Shown in pieces: positions 1 to 5,236 of a DNA stretch of 5,236 nucleotides. This stretch comes from CAZADH01 sp964483805. Its GTDB lineage: Bacteria > Muiribacteriota > Ozemobacteria > Ozemobacterales > Ozemobacteraceae. The stretch is taken from NCBI GenBank assembly GCA_964483805.1, contig CAZADH010000371.1, positions 1-5,236 on the forward strand. The letters run 5' to 3'. Under the pieces are notes generated by a model. It searched no databases, was not told the origin of the DNA, and was given only the letters and a program-made list of their open reading frames with translations. A program made the translations under genes and the position numbers. Position 1 is the first letter of the stretch. Every line of letters starts with the position of its first letter.

Positions 1-622
1 GATCGAGCGCCGCGGGCAGCGGGTCGACCCGCACTCCGACGGCATCGCACTCCACCCGGGTCGCCTCGGCCCCACCGATGCGGATGGCCGGATCGACGGT
101 GACCCGTATCGATTGATCGATCCCCACAGTATCAAGCGCCAGTGGACCGGCAACAGTCGCGACCTGGGTGACGCCTGGAGCCGGTGCGTCTCCGTCCTCA
201 ACCACCATGCCCTGATCGACCCGCACCGACCGGGACCGCTCTGCAAATGCCTTTCCGGCAAACGCCCGCAGCGACTCGACGAGTTTCGGCCACTGATCAC
301 CGTGCTCGCTGGGGATTACCAGCAGCAGCGGCTCCCCCTTGGCCCGCTCGAACTCGACGATGTGTTCGCCCAGGAAAGTCCAGCCCACCCGGACCGTCCG
401 CACATCCCTGCGGGGCAAATCGGCGATGCCCTCGACCTCGCCATATTCTTCGCGAGCCAACAGCAACAACCGTTGCTGAAACCCGACCAACCACAGGGTC
501 CCCGGGCCGCCCCGCGGACCGGCATTGACCTCATACCACCACACTACCGAGGCCACATCGATCTTGTGAAAGACCAACGCCTCGACAATGCGCCGTGGCA
601 CCGGCACGCGCGCTTGTTTCAT
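1..622 (-). CDS. Unknown protein, possible PH-like N-terminal domain, 3' end beyond left edge
   Basis: The frame is open from an ATG at 620-622 to base 1 with no stop, giving the first 207 residues of a longer protein. I do not recognise the family. Residues about 40-125 alternate short hydrophobic strands and turns (WLVGFQQRLLLLARE, then a loop, VRVGWTFLGEHIVEFER, then EPLLLVIPSE) and end in a predicted helix around WPKLVESLRAFAG. This layout resembles bacterial PH-like domains, but that is inference from pattern only. Residues about 150-207 are beta-rich with many Val, Asp and Pro. No signal peptide or membrane segment is visible, so it is probably cytoplasmic. The start overlaps the stop of the upstream gene as ATGA, and the ribosome binding site is weak (GGGG about 9 nt upstream), so translation is probably coupled to that gene. 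The whole frame keeps G or C at third positions, supporting real coding. Confidence is good that it is a gene and low for any function. Confidence 0.72.
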   Translation of the reverse strand, partial: MKQARVPVPRRIVEALVFHKIDVASVVWWYEVNAGPRGGPGTLWLVGFQQRLLLLAREEYGEVEGIADLPRRDVRTVRVGWTFLGEHIVEFERAKGEPLLLVIPSEHGDQWPKLVESLRAFAGKAFAERSRSVRVDQGMVVEDGDAPAPGVTQVATVAGPLALDTVGIDQSIRVTVDPAIRIGGAEATRVECDAVGVRVDPLPAALD

Positions 623-1293
623 GGAGCGACGCCCCGTTCGACGACATCGCGGATTTGCCCCGTGATCTCGAGGGTTCCGGAGGCCACCCGGGCACTCTGC
701 AGCCGCTCCGACCAGGCCGCCGGAGCGAATCCGAACGCGCGCTCGTGCCAGCCCGCCAACCATGGCTCAACGACAAAACCCACCCGATCAAGGGGAAGCT
801 GCGCGCGATTGACCCAGACCTCGTCGAGCGTCGGCACCGACTTGCCGGGCCCACCCCCAAACCGCAGGACCACCCGCACGGTCAAGTCGTGCAGTCCCAG
901 GCCCGAACCCTGTAAATACAAATCAGCTACACCGTCGCGAAGACCGGCTTGCATGCTGTCAATCGCCAGCCCGCCCTGCAACGGCACGCGCACCCGCGCC
1001 AGCCAGGCATTCAATTCGCCCTGGGTCAGGGTGAGTGACACCGGCGCCGTCGCCGGGCCCAACGCCGCAATCTTGCCGGCCAGCGTGCCGCGGTCATCGG
1101 GCGTGCAGGCCGGTAACCGTGGGTGAAAAGGTGCCGTCGCCGCGCGAATCCGGTCGGCCCCAAAGAAACCGATCAACCCCAGGCCCAGAAAAAACAGGCA
1201 GACGAACCCCAACAAGCAACCACAACCGCACCCCGAACAACTGCAGCAGGATCCGCTGGTTTTGCCCGCCCCGTCTGCCGCCGGCGCCGCCAT
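619..1293 (-). CDS. Membrane-anchored unknown protein with cysteine-rich N-terminus
   Basis: A 224-residue protein that I cannot assign to a named family. Residues 1-15 are short and polar. Cysteines sit at 16, 17, 19, 22, 24, 26 and 32, among Gly and Ser, and lead directly into one hydrophobic segment (about 27-46, rich in Leu, Phe and Gly). An eighth Cys is at 63. The segment lacks a clean signal-peptidase site or a proper lipobox, so a single-pass N-terminal anchor is more likely than secretion. Residues about 80-215 form a beta-rich domain that opens with a VSLTLTQGELNAWLA stretch and continues with alternating strands such as VADLYLQGSGLGLHDLTVRV. This pattern recalls extracytoplasmic domains of the DUF2140 or lipid-binding type, as inference only. 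The gene starts 18 bp after the cheW stop with no strong ribosome binding site, and its TGA overlaps the next ATG by 4 bases. It is likely co-transcribed with cheW. Confidence 0.75.
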   Translation of the reverse strand: MAAPAADGAGKTSGSCCSCSGCGCGCLLGFVCLFFLGLGLIGFFGADRIRAATAPFHPRLPACTPDDRGTLAGKIAALGPATAPVSLTLTQGELNAWLARVRVPLQGGLAIDSMQAGLRDGVADLYLQGSGLGLHDLTVRVVLRFGGGPGKSVPTLDEVWVNRAQLPLDRVGFVVEPWLAGWHERAFGFAPAAWSERLQSARVASGTLEITGQIRDVVERGVAP

Positions 1294-1311
1294 GAAAAGA
1301 TGCGCCCGCCG

Positions 1312-1794
1312 TCAGCGATTCTTCAGCCCGACAAGGGCCTGTTGTTCTTCGGACGACAGCAGTTTCTGCAGGTCGAGCAGAATGATCAGGCGATTGTCGA
1401 GCTTGCCCACTCCCTGCACGTAGGCGGAGTCGATGTTGCTCGAAAACATGGGCGGCGGCGGCTCGATGGCATCGGCCTTCATCTTGATGACCTCAGAAAC
1501 GTTGTCAACAATCATGCCGAATTGGTGCCCCCCAAACTCGACAATGATGATCTTGGCCGACGTCCTCGATTCGGCCGGTTGATCGAAACGCTTGCGCAGA
1601 TCGATAATCGGAATGATCGCCCCACGCAGGTTGACCACACCCTCGACGAACGGCGGTGACTTGGGAATCTTGCGGATCTCCATCATGGCACCGATCTCGG
1701 AGACATGAGCGATGTCGACCGCATATTCATCGCTGCCGATGTAGAATCCGACAGCCTGGATCTCTTTGCTGACCTCGATCTTCTTCTTAGCCAT
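1312..1794 (-). CDS. cheW: CheW-like chemotaxis adaptor protein
   Basis: A 160-residue single-domain CheW. In the family, CheW bridges the receptor (methyl-accepting chemotaxis protein) and the histidine kinase CheA at the inner face of the membrane. Visible hallmarks are the strand VGFYIGSDEYAVDI (15-28), IRKIPKSPPFVEGVVNLRG (40-58) with the conserved Asn-Leu-Arg-Gly turn at 55-58, IPIIDLRKRF (61-70), and FGMIVDNVSEV (92-102). Together these cover the two SH3-like beta barrels, and the length matches stand-alone CheW. The short Lys-rich start (MAKKK) is soluble. ATG at 1792-1794 is preceded by AGGA with 7 nt spacing. No cheA, receptor, cheY or cheR is in the window, so the partner kinase is unknown; it could serve chemotaxis or a chemosensory-like pathway for another output. 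Two unknown genes follow closely downstream and may share its transcript. Confidence 0.95.
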   Translation of the reverse strand: MAKKKIEVSKEIQAVGFYIGSDEYAVDIAHVSEIGAMMEIRKIPKSPPFVEGVVNLRGAIIPIIDLRKRFDQPAESRTSAKIIIVEFGGHQFGMIVDNVSEVIKMKADAIEPPPPMFSSNIDSAYVQGVGKLDNRLIILLDLQKLLSSEEQQALVGLKNR

Positions 1795-1813
1795 ACGCGA
1801 ATCCTAGCATGTC

Positions 1814-1828
1814 GCCCGCTCCGCGGGC
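1814..1828. other. Short GC hairpin in the cdd-cheW gap
   Basis: GCCCGC-TCC-GCGGGC forms a 6-bp perfect stem with a 3-base loop, about 20 bp upstream of the cheW start. There is no T-run after it on either strand, so it is unlikely to be a full terminator. It could slightly attenuate read-through from cdd or be a protein site; otherwise the 85-bp gap shows nothing clear. Confidence 0.35.
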
Positions 1829-1879
1829 AACAGGCCCCAGACCGACAGGCACGGAGTCACCCAGGGCGACGGCACTCGG

Positions 1880-2305
1880 TCAGTGGTCGGCGGCCTTCAA
1901 CTGATCGTCGCCAAAAGCCAGCGGCAACAACTGTTTGACCGTCACCCGCTTTACTTTGTGTTGCTTGTTGACCAGCAAAATCGGCATATCGGGCCCCAAT
2001 TCGTGCAACACCTGGCGGCACACGCCGCACGGGGTCACGAAATCATCGATCGCGACATGAATCGCCATCGCCACGAAATCACGCCGGCCCATCGCCACCG
2101 CGGCAAACATCGCCGTGCGCTCGGCACAATTGGTCAAGCCATAACTGGCGTTCTCGACATTGCACCCCGGCACCAGCGTGCCGTCGCTCAGCGCCAAGGC
2201 AGCACCGACATGGAATTTCGAATACGGCGCGTGCGCCCGATCGGCCGCCGCGATCGCCAACTCGATCAGCTTCTTCTCATCAAACTTTCCGTGGGATTTG
2301 GGCAT
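1880..2305 (-). CDS. cdd: Cytidine deaminase
   Basis: Deaminates cytidine and deoxycytidine to uridine and deoxyuridine in cytoplasmic pyrimidine salvage. The 141-residue length fits the small homotetrameric class. Zinc-site residues are all present: Cys60 with catalytic Glu62 in NCAERTA, and Cys93 and Cys96 in TPCGVCRQVL. The nucleoside-binding segment NVENASYG (49-56, with Asn49 and Glu51) and the N-terminal PYSKFHVGAAL are also intact. I chose the ATG at 2303-2305 because GGGAG lies 8 nt upstream; an in-frame TTG at 2324-2326 would add seven residues that contain this binding site and is less likely. The gene lies after the terminator that ends the ribosomal operon, so it should have its own promoter in 2306-2407, although I cannot place a convincing one. 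The 85 bp to cheW contain no obvious terminator, so read-through into cheW is possible. Confidence 0.96.
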   Translation of the reverse strand: MPKSHGKFDEKKLIELAIAAADRAHAPYSKFHVGAALALSDGTLVPGCNVENASYGLTNCAERTAMFAAVAMGRRDFVAMAIHVAIDDFVTPCGVCRQVLHELGPDMPILLVNKQHKVKRVTVKQLLPLAFGDDQLKAADH

Positions 2306-2313
2306 ATTGTCTG

Positions 2314-2318
2314 CTCCC
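2314..2318 (-). promoter_or_regulatory. Ribosome binding site of cdd
   Basis: GGGAG on the minus strand lies 8 nt before the ATG at 2303-2305. It decides the start: the upstream in-frame TTG at 2324-2326 would place this motif inside the coding sequence. Confidence 0.7.
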
Positions 2319-2353
2319 GTCGCCAACTCTCACCGCCACGCATCATGCAAACG

Positions 2354-2370
2354 CACAGCGGCCCGCTGTG
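2354..2370. other. Perfect inverted repeat upstream of cdd
   Basis: Arms CACAGCG and CGCTGTG surround a 3-base centre (7-bp arms), 49 bp upstream of the chosen cdd start. It lies between the rpsI terminator and cdd. It could be an operator or an RNA hairpin in the cdd leader. No U-run follows it on the minus strand beyond CGTTTGC, so it is not a convincing terminator. Function is unknown. Confidence 0.4.
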
Positions 2371-2407
2371 GACGGCCTTCGCCCGCGGCGTCGTGCAGGC
2401 CGACCGA

Positions 2408-2449
2408 TGAAGACAACCACGGGGGAAGGCTTGCGACCTCCCCCCGTGG
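2408..2449 (-). terminator. Intrinsic terminator of the truA-rplM-rpsI operon
   Basis: On the minus-strand RNA, 13-base arms (2449-2437 and 2429-2417) pair throughout with one G-U wobble, around a 7-base loop. The stem is almost all G-C in its middle (six G against C/U). It is followed by a U-rich tail, UUGUCUUCA. It begins 23 bases after the rpsI stop codon. On the plus strand the flank is not T-rich, so it acts mainly on the minus strand. Confidence 0.85.
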
Positions 2450-2472
2450 CGGATTGACCCAACAGAAACGAA

Positions 2473-2865
2473 CTAGCGCTTCGAGAACTGCGGGCGCCGA
2501 CGAGCGCGCTTCAAACCGTATTTTTTGCGCTCGCGCATGCGCGGATCGCGGGTCAACAGCCCACCCTTGCGCAGCGGTGATTTGAACTCTTCGTTCGCCT
2601 TCACCAGCGCGCGGGCGATGCCGTGCCGCAAAGCACCGGCCTGGCCGGCGCTGCCACCACCGCGAATGTTCGCAAACACATCGAACTTGCCGGCGGTCTC
2701 GGTGACCTGGAACGGCTGGCCGATGATCTTGCGCATCAACGCGACAGGAAAGTAATCTTCGATCGGGCGATCGTTGACGACGATGCGTCCCTCGCCCTTC
2801 TTGAGCCGCACCCGCGCCACTGCGGTCTTGCGGCGACCCGTGCCCAGATAAAACGTGTCAGCCAT
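2473..2865 (-). CDS. rpsI: 30S ribosomal protein S9
   Basis: A component of the small-subunit head, whose C-terminal tail reaches the P-site tRNA. Its 130 residues equal the E. coli length. The N-terminal YLGTGRRKTAVARV (6-19), the family signature GGGSAGQAGALRHGIARAL (69-87), and the basic tail ending in RRRPQFSKR with the conserved final Ser-Lys-Arg are all intact. The ATG at 2863-2865 follows GGGAGGG with 8 nt spacing. It lies 21 bp after rplM, the usual partner gene, and is followed at once by a strong terminator, making it the last gene of the operon. Regulation is presumably shared with rplM at the RNA level. Confidence 0.98.
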   Translation of the reverse strand: MADTFYLGTGRRKTAVARVRLKKGEGRIVVNDRPIEDYFPVALMRKIIGQPFQVTETAGKFDVFANIRGGGSAGQAGALRHGIARALVKANEEFKSPLRKGGLLTRDPRMRERKKYGLKRARRRPQFSKR

Positions 2866-2886
2866 CGTTGTTGCCCTCCCGATGCG

Positions 2887-3324
2887 TTATGCCTTGCCAA
2901 CAGCCATGGTTTCGGGCTGTTGGGCGGCATGCGGATGCTCTTGGTCCCGGTAGATCTTGAGCTTGCGCAGATACACCTTGCGCAGGCGGTTGCGCGGCAG
3001 CATGCGCTTGACCGCCAACATCAGCATCTCTTCGGGAGCCTGGTCACGGAAGTCGCGGTAGTTGATCGAGCAAATGCCACCCGGATAACCGGTGTGCCAA
3101 TAATGCAGCTTCTTGGTCGGCTTCTGACCGGTCAACGCGATCTCTTTCGCGTTCACGACCACCACGAAATCACCCATGTCGACATTGGGCTGGTAGTTGA
3201 CTTTGTGCTTGCCGCGCAATACATCAGCAATACGCGTCGCCAACCGTCCCAGCACCTGCCCCTTGGCGTCCACCAAGACCCACTTGCGGACAGCCTCTGC
3301 AGGTTTCAGAACGAACGTCTTCAC
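2887..3324 (-). CDS. rplM: 50S ribosomal protein L13
   Basis: An early-assembly protein of the large subunit. At 145 residues it is close to the usual 142 or so. Recognisable blocks are KWVLVDAKGQVLGRLATRIA (14-33), RGKHK, NVDMGDFVVVVNAKEIALTG, the HTGYPGG loop, the conserved MLPRNRL block near residues 108-114, and PHAAQQPE near the C-terminus. The start codon is GTG (3322-3324), supported by a full AAGGAGGT six bases upstream and by the family N-terminus falling exactly there. It lies 30 bp after truA and 21 bp before rpsI, so the three are almost certainly one transcript. That gap leaves little room for a large autoregulatory leader of the kind described in some L13 operons. Confidence 0.98.
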   Translation of the reverse strand: MKTFVLKPAEAVRKWVLVDAKGQVLGRLATRIADVLRGKHKVNYQPNVDMGDFVVVVNAKEIALTGQKPTKKLHYWHTGYPGGICSINYRDFRDQAPEEMLMLAVKRMLPRNRLRKVYLRKLKIYRDQEHPHAAQQPETMAVGKA

Positions 3325-3330
3325 CTCTGT

Positions 3331-3338
3331 ACCTCCTT
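3331..3338 (-). promoter_or_regulatory. Strong ribosome binding site of rplM
   Basis: AAGGAGGT on the minus strand, fully complementary to the usual 16S rRNA tail, lies 6 nt before the GTG start of rplM. Its GAGGT half could pair with ACCTC at 3355-3351, next to the truA stop, which may mask it until truA is translated. Confidence 0.85.
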
Positions 3339-3354
3339 GCTTTCTGGCTCGAGG

Positions 3355-4101
3355 TTAGTACATGACCCTCATCAGGTACAGGCCACCGGGTGGTGCCGGG
3401 GGGCCCAAACGCCTCCTGTCCCGATTACGGTACAGTTCGCCGATCTCGATCGGTTCCATCTGACCCGTGCCGATCAGCACGAGCGCCCGAACCATGTTCC
3501 GCACCTGGTTGTGCAAAAAACCGTCGCCCACCAGGTCGATGATCCAGTTGCCCTTCTGCTTCGTCAGCTTTGCAGCTTGGATGGTTCGCACGGGATTCTC
3601 GTAACGGTCCGGAGAACAGGCGAAGGCCGAGAAATCGTGGGTGCCGAGAAACTGCCTCAGACCCGCGCGCATCGGCTTCGGCGCGAGCGTCTCGCACACC
3701 TGCCAATAGAACCGCGCCAGGAAAGGCGACTCCTCGTCGACTTCGCGGATGAGGTAGCGATAGTGCTTCGCGACCGCATCGAAACGCGGGTGAAAAGCGC
3801 TCTCGACCTCGGTCACCGCCCGAACCCGCACCGTTGCCGGCAGGATCCCGTTGATCGCGATCGTCAGTTTGTCAAGCGGGATTGGGCACCGGGTCACAAA
3901 GGCCACCACCTGGCCCACGGCGTGTACCCCTGCGTCGGTCCGTCCCGACCCTTGAATTCGCACCTTCTCGCCAATCACAGCACCAATCGCTCGTTCCAAC
4001 GCATCCTGGATCGTCGGCCGATCGGGTTGATACTGGAAGCCGAAAAAGGCACTTCCATCGTAGGTAACGATCATTCTAATACGCCGAGAATCTCTTGTCA
4101 A
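3355..4101 (-). CDS. truA: tRNA pseudouridine(38-40) synthase TruA
   Basis: Isomerises uridines 38, 39 and 40 of the tRNA anticodon arm to pseudouridine in the cytoplasm. From the chosen start it has 248 residues, normal for the family. The first strand and loop read RIRMIVTYDGSAFFGFQYQP (8-27), the catalytic loop is GSGRTDAGVHAVGQVVAF with nucleophile Asp56, and HYRYLI, FLGTHDFSAFA and GDGFLHNQVRNMVRALVLIGTG follow in the expected order. Start choice is uncertain. The ATG at 4072-4074 would remove part of the first beta strand and has no ribosome binding site. TTG at 4099-4101 has AGGGA 7 nt upstream and keeps the strand. TTG at 4117-4119 has AAAGGG 8 nt upstream and adds six residues. I favour the middle one weakly. 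It is the first gene of the truA-rplM-rpsI operon, divergent from the secreted-protein gene. Confidence 0.95.
   Translation of the reverse strand: MTRDSRRIRMIVTYDGSAFFGFQYQPDRPTIQDALERAIGAVIGEKVRIQGSGRTDAGVHAVGQVVAFVTRCPIPLDKLTIAINGILPATVRVRAVTEVESAFHPRFDAVAKHYRYLIREVDEESPFLARFYWQVCETLAPKPMRAGLRQFLGTHDFSAFACSPDRYENPVRTIQAAKLTKQKGNWIIDLVGDGFLHNQVRNMVRALVLIGTGQMEPIEIGELYRNRDRRRLGPPAPPGGLYLMRVMY
4073..4101 (-). promoter_or_regulatory. Candidate sigma-70-type promoter overlapping the truA start
   Basis: On the minus strand a perfect TTGACA (4101-4096) is followed after 17 bases by TAGAAT (4078-4073), five of six consensus bases at ideal spacing. The spacer holds a short dyad, GAGA-T-TCTC (4094-4086), which might be an operator. 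The predicted transcription start near 4066 would lie inside truA whichever start codon is used, so it could only make a truA transcript lacking its 5' end, or serve rplM-rpsI. It may be chance. Confidence 0.4.
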
Positions 4102-4119
4102 GGCAGTTTCCCTGGTCAA

Positions 4120-4337
4120 TTTGCCGGCCCTTTGTGGGATCGCGCGCGCCCCGCATTCATACCTCGGGGTACACCCCTCCCGCCGCCCGCGACATCACTT
4201 GCCGGCCCTGCGATTGTATCACACCCGCCCACTCTCGAGCGCCGCCACCGTGCCCGGGTTTTGCCCCAGCCCACTGGAAGCCGACAACAATCGTGAGTTA
4301 CACTACCCCAGTCTATTCTGGCTCAACGACTATCTTC
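4120..4337. other. Divergent intergenic region between truA and the secreted-protein gene
   Basis: About 220-250 bp with no convincing gene. It must hold promoters for both directions, but the only partial match I see for the plus strand is TATTCT at 4313-4318 without a good -35 partner. A small inverted repeat (GGGGT-AC-ACCCC, 4166-4177) is present. The stretch 4141-4260 is rich in CpG and C runs. Nothing else stands out. Confidence 0.5.
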
Positions 4338-4343
4338 GAGGAG
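4338..4343 (+). promoter_or_regulatory. Ribosome binding site of the secreted-protein gene
   Basis: GAGGAG lies 6 nt before the GTG at 4350-4352. It fixes a non-ATG start just ahead of a complete signal peptide; the first in-frame ATG (codon 27) would fall inside the hydrophobic core. Confidence 0.75.
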
Positions 4344-4349
4344 ACCACT

Positions 4350-5236
4350 GTGAATCATCCGCGCCGACGCGCCCGCCCCGTACAACCCCGTCCCAACAAC
4401 CAGGCACTTGTCTTGCCATTACTCCTCATGGCCCTTCTTTTTGCCGCCACGTCGAGCGCCTTTGCCCAGACCACGATTCAGGGGGCTGTGTCGGTGAAGC
4501 GGGTGGGTGATTTCCTCGCCGAGCCCAAGCAGGAAAACCTCTCTTTGCTGCAGAAGCTGGCACGGCAACTGAAACCCCATTGGTCGCTGTTCGACCAACA
4601 GACCCTCGAAGCCGCCATGTTTGACCTCGATTTCTCGCTCGGTACACCCGGCAAGAAGCCTGTCCTCGCGCGCGATTGGACCAAAAACCAACGGTCCGCC
4701 GTGGCCGACCTCTGGCAGAAGGCCAATGACGTGCTCGCAGAACTGGCCACCGGCCTTCCCATGCCCGGCCGGGGGTTTTGCGCCCGCGGGGTCATGGATG
4801 CTCCCGCGATGGTGGCAGCACTCGAGACGCTGCTCGACAGCCCTCAGGCCACCCAACGGTTGCGGCCCGCGCAGATCCACAAACTCCGTTACCGCATCAT
4901 CCCGTTCTTGACCATGATCGAAACGGCGGCCCTTGTGGCCACGCTGGACCCGCTCGGTTTTTCCTGCAGGGCAGAGTTTCGCGGGAACAGCGATTTTTGC
5001 GAGGTGGTCTGCGCCGGCGGCAAGCCGCCTGCCCCCTTCACGCTGTGCCCTTACCTGCCCGACAATGCACTGGCTGCCATGGGCCAGATTCATGAGGAGC
5101 GCGACCCTCAGGTGATCGTCGCCGGCCTCGAGCAATACTCCCAGTATCTGGTACTCAAACCCTACCTGGCCTCGGCCGGCATCAATATCGCCAGCGACGT
5201 TCTCGACAACCTGGGCACCGAGTCACTTCTCACCGT
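4350..5236 (+). CDS. Secreted or periplasmic protein of unknown function, C-terminus beyond right edge
   Basis: The frame is open from GTG 4350 to the window end, giving 295 residues. I do not recognise the family. Residues 1-18 are strongly basic (seven Arg). A hydrophobic core follows (LVLPLLLMALLFAA, 20-33), then a classic signal peptidase I site, Ala-Phe-Ala before Gln40, so the mature protein is exported across the inner membrane. The Arg-rich n-region lacks a clear twin-arginine motif (no S/T-RR-x-F-L-K), so Sec is more likely than Tat. The mature part is mostly predicted helix, with an amphipathic stretch around 62-75 and another around 112-135. Five cysteines (144, 206, 217, 221, 233) cluster in the second half, four of them within 28 residues, and may form disulfides outside the cytoplasm. 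The gene has its own ribosome binding site and diverges from truA. G and C dominate third codon positions throughout. The antisense ORF covering much of it is a shadow. Confidence 0.82.
   Translation, partial: MNHPRRRARPVQPRPNNQALVLPLLLMALLFAATSSAFAQTTIQGAVSVKRVGDFLAEPKQENLSLLQKLARQLKPHWSLFDQQTLEAAMFDLDFSLGTPGKKPVLARDWTKNQRSAVADLWQKANDVLAELATGLPMPGRGFCARGVMDAPAMVAALETLLDSPQATQRLRPAQIHKLRYRIIPFLTMIETAALVATLDPLGFSCRAEFRGNSDFCEVVCAGGKPPAPFTLCPYLPDNALAAMGQIHEERDPQVIVAGLEQYSQYLVLKPYLASAGINIASDVLDNLGTESLLT

Noticed and set aside
113..1126. Plus-strand ORF of 337 residues
   Set aside because: It is antisense to two minus-strand genes with better protein character (membrane anchor, strand pattern, ATGA overlap). 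Its translation is full of Arg, Pro and Ser of shadow type.
1802..1830. TTGCCC, 18 bases, TAGGAT as a cheW promoter
   Set aside because: Only four of six bases match in each box, and the -10 overlaps the ribosome binding site, leaving almost no leader.
1883..2410. Plus-strand ORF of 175 residues over cdd
   Set aside because: Antisense to cdd, whose zinc-binding motifs are complete.
4166..4177. GGGGT-AC-ACCCC inverted repeat in the divergent region
   Set aside because: Five-base arms of this composition are expected by chance in C-rich DNA, so no function is claimed.
2623..4296. Plus-strand ORF of 557 residues
   Set aside because: It lies antisense to rpsI, rplM and truA, all identified by strong family motifs. 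Long antisense open frames are common in GC-rich DNA, and the translation is rich in Arg, His and Gln without domain signals.
4313..4318. TATTCT as a -10 box for the plus-strand gene
   Set aside because: No acceptable -35 hexamer lies 16-18 bases upstream, so the match is too weak to call a promoter.
4419..5135. Minus-strand ORF of 238 residues
   Set aside because: It is antisense to the exported-protein frame, which has a ribosome binding site and signal peptide. The minus frame shows no recognisable domain and has a Gly, His and Arg-rich shadow composition.

Overview
The window is GC-rich bacterial chromosome, almost fully coding, with six genes or partial gene runs read on the minus strand and one partial gene on the plus strand at the right edge. 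The gene order truA-rplM-rpsI, a single-domain CheW and a classical Sec signal peptide fit a free-living bacterium. The truA-rplM-rpsI arrangement is seen in Firmicutes and in Deltaproteobacteria-like lineages. High GC and a stand-alone cheW make me lean weakly to the latter or an uncultivated relative, but nothing here fixes the phylum. There are no rRNA or tRNA genes, mobile elements or CRISPR repeats.

Minus strand, in transcription order from right to left. truA (tRNA pseudouridine synthase), rplM (ribosomal protein L13) and rpsI (ribosomal protein S9) form a tight translation operon. It closes with a strong intrinsic terminator at 2408-2449, just past the rpsI stop. A separate unit then starts with cdd (cytidine deaminase, pyrimidine salvage), whose start is best placed at an internal ATG with a good ribosome binding site. 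After an 85-bp gap comes cheW, followed by two genes I do not recognise. The first is a membrane-anchored protein with an extreme N-terminal cysteine cluster. The second overlaps it by ATGA and may begin with a PH-like fold; it runs off the left edge. cheW and these two are probably co-transcribed.

Plus strand. From 4350 to the right edge runs the first 295 residues of a secreted protein of unknown function, diverging from truA. It begins with GTG behind a GAGGAG ribosome binding site and has a textbook signal peptide. No complete ORF with a stop lies in that frame inside the window, so it is easily missed; the long ORF on the opposite strand there is a shadow.

Most of the window is ordinary housekeeping sequence and I see no clear new multi-gene system. 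The points worth a second look are the orphan cheW with its two unknown partners, the cysteine-rich membrane anchor, the unknown secreted protein, and a near-consensus sigma-70-type promoter that overlaps the start of truA in a way that conflicts with at least one possible start codon.
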